The notes below the pieces were generated by a model, which was not told the origin of the DNA, did no database searches, and saw only the letters and a program-made list of their open reading frames with translations. From Meiothermus sp. (GTDB taxonomy: Bacteria > Deinococcota > Deinococci > Deinococcales > Thermaceae), in assembly GCF_026004115.1 (NCBI RefSeq), contig NZ_BPIM01000001.1:2212501-2276500 (forward strand): DNA of 64,000 bases, given 5' to 3'. The first letter of the stretch is position 1, and each line of letters begins with the position of its first letter. Position numbers and translations under genes: made by a program. Positions 57,940 to 64,000 of this stretch are shown one piece after another.

Positions 57940-58701
57940 ATGAGTCAGACTCGAAAAGCCCTGGCTTTCCTCGCCACCCTGGCAGCCCTGAGCCCTGTCC
58001 TGGCCCAGTGGGTTGCGCCAGGCACCACCTTCGGCGCACCCAGCGGCATGAGCTATTCCCAGGCCATGGCCTACGCGAGCGTTCAGACGAATACAGCCGC
58101 AGTTCGGCGGGCCCAGGGAGAACTGAACCGCATCAACAGCCTCAACCGCAACAACCCCAGCGCCCAGGCCACCGCCCGCACCCAGGCCCAGACCGCCCCC
58201 CAGACCCGCTTCCGTCCCGGCCCACAGCGGCTGATGGTGAGTGGGTTTGTCCGCAGCCTGAGCCGCGACCCCGCCACCGTCCGCGAGATGACTATGGCTT
58301 TCAATGAAGCCTTCAAGGCCTTCGAGGCCGAGGCCAAGCGGCTGGGTAGGCCCAACAACGTGGCCATGGCTTTCACCTATCTAGTGGGGGTCTGCTACAT
58401 GGTGTACTACGGTGAGGAGCCCAGCGAGACCGCACTCATGAACCTTCAGGCCAATACCGATGCGGCCTTTGGGAGGTCGGCGGCCTTCATGGCGCTGTCG
58501 GCCCAGGATCGCCAGAAGCTCTACGAGACCTTTGTGCTGATGGCTACCCTCCCGCTTTTGGGCTACACGGTGGCGGTGCAGGAAAGCGACCCGAAACTCC
58601 TGGAGACCTACCGCGAAATTGCGGGGGTGGCCCTCGAGAGCGCCCTGGGGGTGCGCCCCGACCGTCTGAAGTTCACGGCAACGGGCCTCGAGCTGCGCTA
58701 A
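57940..58701 (+). CDS. Secreted helical hypothetical protein
   Basis: 253-residue protein with signal peptide KALAFLATLAALSPVLAQ. A Gln/Asn/Thr-rich linker (residues about 45-95) leads to a helical domain (MAFNEAFKAFEAEAKRLGRPNNVAMAFTYLVGVCYMVYYGEE; LYETFVLMATLPLLGYTVAVQ). No family named with confidence and no catalytic motif. It starts 66 nt after the large repeat protein with GGAAGGGAG before the ATG, so co-transcription from operator A2 is likely. Confidence 0.8.
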   Translation: MSQTRKALAFLATLAALSPVLAQWVAPGTTFGAPSGMSYSQAMAYASVQTNTAAVRRAQGELNRINSLNRNNPSAQATARTQAQTAPQTRFRPGPQRLMVSGFVRSLSRDPATVREMTMAFNEAFKAFEAEAKRLGRPNNVAMAFTYLVGVCYMVYYGEEPSETALMNLQANTDAAFGRSAAFMALSAQDRQKLYETFVLMATLPLLGYTVAVQESDPKLLETYREIAGVALESALGVRPDRLKFTATGLELR

Positions 58702-58703
58702 AG

Positions 58704-58895
58704 GTGGAAACCGTGGCGCCTAACAGCACCCAAGTATACGTGGTTCGCATCTGGTACGAGCCCACCTCCCAAGGGGAGGTCTGGCGGGCTTCGATCAGCC
58801 AGGGTGAGGAGCGCCGTTACTTCACTGAACCCAGCGCCCTGGCGGCGTTTTTGCAACAAGAGATAGAAGAGTCCAGGGAAGAGGCGACCGAGTAG
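58704..58895 (+). CDS. Small conserved protein, paralogue of 23108-23296
   Basis: 63-residue protein without a signal peptide, 2 nt after the preceding stop. GTG start with AAAGG upstream; GTG 58713 is another option. It shares the pattern VYVVRI...RYF....ALA..L with the first gene of the SARP 1-linked operon and ends in an acidic tail (EIEESREEATE). Function unknown; possibly a cytosolic partner or chaperone of the exported proteins. Confidence 0.65.
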   Translation: METVAPNSTQVYVVRIWYEPTSQGEVWRASISQGEERRYFTEPSALAAFLQQEIEESREEATE

Positions 58896-58898
58896 CCG

Positions 58899-58931
58899 GT
58901 CATGCCTCAGTCATGCTGGATTGTCTACCCT
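58899..58931 (+). promoter_or_regulatory. SARP-type operator/promoter A3 of the tandem lipoprotein operon
   Basis: CGGTCATGC, 2 nt, CAGTCATGC. GTCAT at 58899-58903 and 58910-58914, then exactly 11 nt to TACCCT (58926-58931), the same -10 as in B1. The ribosome-binding site CAGGAGG of the next gene follows at once. Confidence 0.75.
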
Positions 58932-58949
58932 TGGCACCAGGAGGTACGG

Positions 58950-60041
58950 ATGTACAGAATTCCCATCACGCCGGCGCTGTTGCTGCTCTTGGTCGCTTGT
59001 GGGGGTGGCGGGGGAAACAACCCTACCAACCCTAACCCAAGCAACCCCCCCAACCCTACCGGCAGCTTCCCCGCCGAGCTCTCGGGGGTCTGGCAGGACA
59101 CCCTGGCCAGCAGCGGCAACTTCAAGAACCCCCTTACCGGCTTCGAGTTCACCATGACCGAGGGTTATTCGGCCCAACTCAAGGTGAAGCCCAATGGCGA
59201 GTTCTACTTCGCCCACTACTCCCAGGGGGTTGCGTCCAACTGTAGCCTGGTGAGCTTCTTTGACCAAATGGTGGGGCTGGCCGAGTGGAACAACAACCGG
59301 CTCGTCCTGCGCCCCCGCGAGCGCCGGTTGGACGTGCGGAACTGCGCCCAGTCGGGCACCTTCAACCAGCGGCTCGACCCGGTGGTGTTCGAGGCTTCGG
59401 TGAGCGAGTACCCCACCTTCCTGGATACCAGCTTGCTGATGAAACTCTCCGGCGGGCCCTATCCCCTTCGCTTCAAGCTGCTGAACCGTACCCCGCCCGC
59501 CAACCTGCCCCAACCGCCCCAACCCCCTGACTTCGAGTTGGGTCAGGACGGCCCCTACGACGAAATCCTGGGGCTGTGGGGCCGCAACGAGACCAACTTC
59601 TACAACCCCCAGACCGGGGCCTACCAGTTTCCCGACTGCTGCGGGGAGAACCGCTTTGTGCGCTTCTCGCCCGAGGGCTACGAGCTGGGCATGGCTTTTG
59701 TGCGGGTGAACCTCGAGGGGGTCTGTGAGAAAGACCTGATCTACTACGAAAAGGGCCAGGCCCTGTTCAAAATCACCTACCAGCGCGACAGCGACACCTA
59801 CCAGGGGGATGTGCGTCTGGCCGCCAGCGAGGCCCGGCTAATCGTGCGAATCCGCGAGTGCGGGGCCGACGACGGGGTGCAAACCTATACCTTGCAGCCC
59901 CTTACCCGCTACCACCGCTGGAGCTACACCCTGCCCGTCGGGGGGGAGAGCTTCATGCTGGGCTGCCAGTACCCCACGCACTTCTGGGGGTTTGCGGTCT
60001 GCTACGGAGCCTACCCCTGGTACACCTACCAGCGGCGGTAA
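58950..60041 (+). CDS. Lipoprotein with internally duplicated domain, tandem paralogue 1
   Basis: 363-residue lipoprotein: MYRIPITPALLLLLVACGGGG (lipobox LVAC), a Pro/Asn-rich linker, then two related domains. Domain 1 (about 40-190) runs GVWQDT...FKNPLTGFEF...FYFAHYSQGVASNC...NRLVLRP; domain 2 (about 200-340) runs GLWGRN...FYNPQTGAYQF...GVCEKDLIYYEKGQ...EARLIVRIREC. Conserved Cys pairs suggest disulfides. No known family. AGGAGG supports ATG 58950. First gene after operator A3, followed 14 nt later by its paralogue. Confidence 0.8.
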   Translation: MYRIPITPALLLLLVACGGGGGNNPTNPNPSNPPNPTGSFPAELSGVWQDTLASSGNFKNPLTGFEFTMTEGYSAQLKVKPNGEFYFAHYSQGVASNCSLVSFFDQMVGLAEWNNNRLVLRPRERRLDVRNCAQSGTFNQRLDPVVFEASVSEYPTFLDTSLLMKLSGGPYPLRFKLLNRTPPANLPQPPQPPDFELGQDGPYDEILGLWGRNETNFYNPQTGAYQFPDCCGENRFVRFSPEGYELGMAFVRVNLEGVCEKDLIYYEKGQALFKITYQRDSDTYQGDVRLAASEARLIVRIRECGADDGVQTYTLQPLTRYHRWSYTLPVGGESFMLGCQYPTHFWGFAVCYGAYPWYTYQRR

Positions 60042-60055
60042 AGGAAGAAGGGTCT

Positions 60056-61126
60056 ATGGTCACACCTAAAGCCACTATGTTCACCCTGGGGTGTTTGATT
60101 TTGGCTGGAAACCCCAGCCCGATTCGGGCACAGAACCAGGGTTTCCCCGCTCTGCTGGTGGGGGTCTGGCGGCAAACAGCAAGTTCTGCCGAAGACTACA
60201 CCAACACCGTAACGGGCGAGCGGTTCCGCCTGGGCAGTGGTTTTTCGGTCAAGCTGATTTTGCATGCCGATGGGCGCTACGTCTTGCAGCACTACACCCA
60301 GGGGGTGAGCTCGAGCTGCGCCCGCGTCAGCTACCTAGACGACTCGGTGGGAACCGCAACCGTTCAGGATAACCGGCTTGTCATGCGGCCCAGCCAGCGC
60401 ACCCTGACCATCGTCAACTGCACCAGCCCCGGCAAACGCACCCTGCCCAACAACCCCCTGGTGTTTAATGCCAGCCTCGAGTACTACGAAACCCTGATCA
60501 AGGAAGTCACCCTGAAGCTGGAACTCCAGGGGGGGCCCTTTCCCTTGAGTCTCAAGCTGCTGCAACTCGACCCCATGCTGGAGCTACCGCCGCCCGCCCA
60601 GCCCGAGGGTTTTCAACTGGGCCAGGATCCCCCCTACCGCGAACTGCTGGGTTTGTGGGCCGACGCCCAGGATTCCGATACGGGCTTTTATAACCCGCAA
60701 ACCGGGGCTTTTTACATTCCCAAATACAACGCAAGGGAAAACCGCTGGCTGCGCTTTGTGTCGGGTGGCTACGAACTGGCCAAGGTCTTTGAAGATGCCA
60801 ACACGGAGGGGGTTTGCAAAAAAGACCTGATCTACTACGAAAAGGGCAGCGCCCTCGTCCAGGCGTTGAACGTAAACAACGATACCTACTCGGGCGACGT
60901 GCGCTTCCAGGCCAGCGAGGCCCGCCTGATCGTCCAGGTTCGTGGCGAGGGCTGCGGCAGCTTTGCGGGGACCAAGCGCTACAACCTCAAACCCCTGACG
61001 GCTTATTACAAGTTTGGCTTTACCGAGTCGGTGGGGTTTCAGTTGGGCTGTGAGTGGCCCCAGCATCGGTGGCAGTTTGCGGTCTGCGTCAACCGCGCGG
61101 GCTGGAACAGCTATCGCAAGCGGTAG
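60056..61126 (+). CDS. Secreted protein with internally duplicated domain, tandem paralogue 2
   Basis: 356-residue protein related throughout to the previous one (GVWRQT, QHYTQGVSSSC, NRLVMRPSQRTL, FYNPQTGAFYI, GVCKKDLIYYEKG, SEARLIVQVRGEGC). Instead of a lipobox it has a cleavable-type signal (MFTLGCLILAGNPSPIRAQ), so it is probably released or periplasmic while paralogue 1 is lipid-anchored. AAAGGAAG precedes ATG 60056; an internal ATG at 60077 would give a shorter signal. Function unknown. Confidence 0.78.
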   Translation: MVTPKATMFTLGCLILAGNPSPIRAQNQGFPALLVGVWRQTASSAEDYTNTVTGERFRLGSGFSVKLILHADGRYVLQHYTQGVSSSCARVSYLDDSVGTATVQDNRLVMRPSQRTLTIVNCTSPGKRTLPNNPLVFNASLEYYETLIKEVTLKLELQGGPFPLSLKLLQLDPMLELPPPAQPEGFQLGQDPPYRELLGLWADAQDSDTGFYNPQTGAFYIPKYNARENRWLRFVSGGYELAKVFEDANTEGVCKKDLIYYEKGSALVQALNVNNDTYSGDVRFQASEARLIVQVRGEGCGSFAGTKRYNLKPLTAYYKFGFTESVGFQLGCEWPQHRWQFAVCVNRAGWNSYRKR

Positions 61127-61140
61127 TAGGGGGATCCTTG

Positions 61141-62247
61141 ATGCGTATTGGAATGCTCCTGGGTTTGGTTGGGTTGGTGGCTTGCTCGAGCCCCCCTCTG
61201 GCCCGCCCCCACTATGTGCTGGTCAGCCAGGCGGGCTCCAGCACCGTGGCGGTGATAGACCCCACGCAGGGTAAAACCATCCAGCACATCACGGTGGGCG
61301 GATTGCCGCACCGGATGATTCTGAGCCCGGATGGCCGCAAGGTGTATGTGGTGCTGGTGGGCTCGCAGGCGGTGGCCGAGGTAGACGTTCGTTCGCTGGC
61401 GGTAACCCGTACCTTCCTGACCGCTCCCGTGCCCGAAAGACGCGCCGACGGCACCCTCATCCAGGCCCACTTCGACCAGGGCGCATTTACCCATACCACC
61501 TGCTTTGCCTGCCATAACCCTGGCGGGGCCAAACCCTTCATTGTGGGTGCGCGGCCCGTGGGGATTGCGCTCTCGAGCGACGCCTCCAGGCTTTTCATTT
61601 CGCACATCCGCCAGGGGCTCCTGAGCGAGATTAGCCTGCGAGATGGCGCAGTCGTGCGCTCAGCAAGCCTGCCGCCCTCCGGTTCGGCCAACGAGGCCGC
61701 CGATGTAGCCCGCGTGGGTTCGAAATTGGTGGTGGCCCTGCGCCCCCGCCAGCCCAGCACCGAAGCCAGCGCAGTACGCTGGCTGGACGAGCAAAACTGG
61801 CAACCCCTGGCCGAAGCCCCTACCGGCTCCGACCCCGCGTTTGTGTTGCCGCTGAAGGAGGGGGCTTTGGTCTCCAACTTCGAGTCCAACACCCTCAGCT
61901 TGCACGTGCCGGGTGCCGCCCCTCAACGCTTTACCGTCACACCGGGGCCGCTGGGGATGTTGCGGGTAGGGGAGGGGCAGGTTCTCTCGCTCAACTACTA
62001 CTCCAACGCGGTTTCGCTGCTCGACCTGGAGACCGGCCAGAGCGAAAACCACCGGCTCGAGCTTGCGGGCACGACCTTCGTCAACCCCACCCACGCGGCC
62101 CTCTCGCCGGATGGACGCCTGGCCTACATCGTTAGCAGCGGCACCGAGGGTCGCCTGCTGGTATTCGATTTGAAAAGCGCCAGGGTTCTGCGGGCCATTC
62201 CGATTGATGGCCTTTCGTTTGATGTGGTGGTGGTCGGGCGGCACTAG
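61141..62247 (+). CDS. YVTN-type beta-propeller lipoprotein with CXXCH haem motif
   Basis: 368-residue lipoprotein (MRIGMLLGLVGLVACSS). Blade motifs of YncE/YVTN propellers recur: NTVAVIDPTQGK-like STVAVIDPTQGKTI, GGLPHRMILSPDGRKVYVV, RPVGIALSSDASRLFIS, HAALSPDGRLAYIVSSG. Between blades 2 and 3 (about residue 122) lies TTCFACHNP, a single c-type haem attachment motif. This suggests a surface redox or sensing protein. It starts 14 nt after the preceding stop; same operon. Confidence 0.82.
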   Translation: MRIGMLLGLVGLVACSSPPLARPHYVLVSQAGSSTVAVIDPTQGKTIQHITVGGLPHRMILSPDGRKVYVVLVGSQAVAEVDVRSLAVTRTFLTAPVPERRADGTLIQAHFDQGAFTHTTCFACHNPGGAKPFIVGARPVGIALSSDASRLFISHIRQGLLSEISLRDGAVVRSASLPPSGSANEAADVARVGSKLVVALRPRQPSTEASAVRWLDEQNWQPLAEAPTGSDPAFVLPLKEGALVSNFESNTLSLHVPGAAPQRFTVTPGPLGMLRVGEGQVLSLNYYSNAVSLLDLETGQSENHRLELAGTTFVNPTHAALSPDGRLAYIVSSGTEGRLLVFDLKSARVLRAIPIDGLSFDVVVVGRH

Positions 62248-62284
62248 CGCTGGGAAGGGGCTTTGGAAGTCCCAGGAGGATACT

Positions 62285-64000
62285 ATGAAGAACAACCTTG
62301 GTTTAGTGGCGTTGCTGGGCTTTTTGGTGGCTTGTGGCGGTGAAAACAATGGTGGAGGTAACACTGCCCCCAGCGCCCCCAATACCGTGGCCGGTCTGGT
62401 GACCGATATTGGCTCCGGGGTGCGGCTTGCGGGCGTGACGGTGCGGGTGGTGGGCAGCAGCCGAAGCACCACCACCGACAACCGGGGCGAGTTCATCCTG
62501 CAAAACCTGCCTGCCGGCCTGGTCAAGCTGGACTTCGAGAAGGTGGGCTACGCTCCAGGCCACGGCATCGCCGAGTCCACCAGCAGCGCCCAAACGGTGG
62601 TGGTAGCCCTCAAGAAGGAGGGCACCGAGCAAGGCTACGACCCCACCCAGGCCCGCACCCTGTTCCAGCGCACCGAGGCCGGCCCTTATGCCGTCATCTT
62701 CCAGCCCAATAGCCTGGACACCACCGATACCAACCTGCGGGTGGTGGTGACACCGCTCGACCCCACGAAGGAAGATACCGCCCTGCCTGGCGACCTGGTG
62801 GCCGGCGGGGCCAGTCCCACCCCCCTGGCCCCGGTGACCTTTGCCGAGTTTAGCATCCTGGACTCGCAAAACCGCCGTATCAACCTCAAGCCAGGCTCCA
62901 GCGCCATAGTGGAACTGCCCATTCCTCCTGAACTGCGCAGCCGCTACCGGATAGGCGATAAGATTCACTGCTACGCCTACAACCCCCAGACCGGGCGTTG
63001 GGAAGACTTTGTGGAGGGTACGGTGGAGCGCTCGAGCGTGGATGGCACCACTCCGGTGCTCAAGGCCAGCATCCGGCACTTCTCCTGGTATGGCGGGGCC
63101 CCGGCGGTGCAGGATCAGGAGTGTGTGGCTGTCGAGGTGCGCAACCGCTTTGGGCCGCTGGAAGGCGCAGTGGTTACGGCGCGTCCTGGGTTGCGGGCGG
63201 TAACCAACCGCTATGGACAAGCCTCTATCACTATAGAAAAGGGCGTGCCGGTCAACTTCACGGCCACCAAAACATATACCGATACCTTTGTGGATAACAA
63301 CGGCAATCTGATTCCAAAACCTGGCGCGAAGGTCATAGTCATCGGCAAGGTCTACGAGGACGACTTGATCGGCCTCGACGGCAAAAACTACAGCCGCACG
63401 CCGGGGCCGTGTCCGGGTGCTTCGGTGCAGTCGGTGCGGCCTGCCGCCACCAACCCCCTCCCGATTCGCGTGGCCCCCGCCCCGGAGGGTTTTTTCCAGG
63501 CCACCGCGCTATTGCAGCCGGGGGGTGTGGCTCTTGTGCAGCTCGAGAAGGGCATCCCCAACGCCGACGGCGACCTGGACAACGCCGAACCGGCCAGCGG
63601 CGCCCAGATCATCATCAGCGATAACACCGGTAAGACCGCGACTCTGAGTGAACTTGCACCGGGCAGCGGGGCGTATTTTGCGAATAACTTCACCGTCGAA
63701 CCTGGCAAACGTTACACCCTGAACATCGACGCTGACGGTAACGGCAGCTTGGATGGCAGCGGATCGGCCTTTGCGGTGGGCAATGTGGCCTGGAGCAACC
63801 TGTCGAACGGCGGGAGCTACAGTGCCTCCAGCCTAACCGCTACCTGGAGCGATAGCGCTGCTGCCCAGCCCGGCTACAACGCTTTGTACCAGGTCACCTT
63901 GCAACGCAACGGCGGCTCTGGGGTTTCCGACCTCGCTTTTTATGTGGGCTCAGAGCGCAGCTTCCAGCCCCGTGCCCAGACCAACCCACCCACCCCGCTG
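62285..64000 (+). CDS. Lipoprotein with carboxypeptidase regulatory-like domain (cut by window end)
   Basis: At least 572 residues; open to the last base. Lipoprotein signal MKNNLGLVALLGFLVACGG, then a carboxypeptidase regulatory-like/CNA-B-type domain (about 32-105; GVRLAGVTVRVVGSSRSTTTDNRGEFILQ). Further beta domains carry acidic DADGNGSLDGSG and NADGDLDNAEPASG loops that look calcium-binding. AGGAGG precedes the ATG. It starts 37 nt after the propeller gene and is probably in the same A3-controlled transcript. Full length and C-terminus cannot be seen. Confidence 0.82.
   Translation, partial: MKNNLGLVALLGFLVACGGENNGGGNTAPSAPNTVAGLVTDIGSGVRLAGVTVRVVGSSRSTTTDNRGEFILQNLPAGLVKLDFEKVGYAPGHGIAESTSSAQTVVVALKKEGTEQGYDPTQARTLFQRTEAGPYAVIFQPNSLDTTDTNLRVVVTPLDPTKEDTALPGDLVAGGASPTPLAPVTFAEFSILDSQNRRINLKPGSSAIVELPIPPELRSRYRIGDKIHCYAYNPQTGRWEDFVEGTVERSSVDGTTPVLKASIRHFSWYGGAPAVQDQECVAVEVRNRFGPLEGAVVTARPGLRAVTNRYGQASITIEKGVPVNFTATKTYTDTFVDNNGNLIPKPGAKVIVIGKVYEDDLIGLDGKNYSRTPGPCPGASVQSVRPAATNPLPIRVAPAPEGFFQATALLQPGGVALVQLEKGIPNADGDLDNAEPASGAQIIISDNTGKTATLSELAPGSGAYFANNFTVEPGKRYTLNIDADGNGSLDGSGSAFAVGNVAWSNLSNGGSYSASSLTATWSDSAAAQPGYNALYQVTLQRNGGSGVSDLAFYVGSERSFQPRAQTNPPTPL

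Noticed and set aside
1-64000. tRNA, rRNA, riboswitch, CRISPR and transposase genes
   Set aside because: None could be recognised on either strand by reading; a covariance-model search would be needed to exclude small RNAs.

Overview
The window looks like chromosome from a Thermaceae bacterium, most likely Meiothermus. This is an inference from high G+C, strong over-use of the hexamer CTCGAG, at least ten genes with a -10 box (TANNNT) only 6-8 nt before the start codon (leaderless transcription, as in Deinococcus-Thermus), and gene content. No rRNA, tRNA, CRISPR array or complete insertion sequence was seen.

Layout. 0-20 kb: mostly housekeeping and accessory genes. These are a D-lactate/glycolate dehydrogenase, two small TPR-like paralogues, an MGDG-type glycosyltransferase, an aldo/keto reductase, a CDGSH protein, a VOC protein, a penicillin acylase, a YtrA-type GntR regulator with an ABC exporter, a MacAB-like efflux set, a pectin acetylesterase-like secreted enzyme, galE and a class III CoA-transferase. 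20-35 kb: secretome island 1, with two large SARP-type regulators (winged helix + BTAD + ATPase + TPR), a five-gene operon of small, secreted and lipoproteins, two lipoprotein subtilases and an NHL-like lipoprotein. 35-49 kb: prs, mtnN, luxS, two tandem trkH genes with trkA, rimO, a DUF937 gene, rodZ, psuG, a TPR-GGDEF protein and a membrane-anchored hypothetical. 49-64 kb: secretome island 2, with a third SARP-type regulator, a third subtilase lipoprotein, a large repeat protein with an odd C-terminus, two tandem duplicated lipoprotein/secreted proteins, a CXXCH-containing beta-propeller lipoprotein and a carboxypeptidase-regulatory-like lipoprotein that runs off the window.

Main discovery. 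Each SARP-type regulator lies beside genes for exported proteins. Seven promoters of these genes share one geometry: a pentamer, 6 nt, the same or a similar pentamer (11-bp direct repeat), exactly 11 nt, then a -10-like hexamer. The repeat word differs by neighbourhood: GTCAT near regulator 3 (52.77, 55.06 and 58.90 kb), TTCAT near regulator 2 (29.34, 30.82 and 33.22 kb), and GTGAC/GCGAC near regulator 1 (23.33 kb). This matches the known SARP binding mode (direct repeats one helical turn apart, overlapping the -35 region). It suggests three parallel, separately addressed SARP-secretome circuits.

Two dispersed repeat families are also present. Family A is a MITE-like element with TACCRGATTC terminal inverted repeats and a 38-bp internal unit repeated 3, 2 or 1 times (1-246, 18774-19005, 55097-55260). 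One copy forms the 5' leader of a regulated gene and one lies between two divergent leaderless promoters. Family B (5822-5988 and 48148-48410) differs between copies by a block of about 96 bp.
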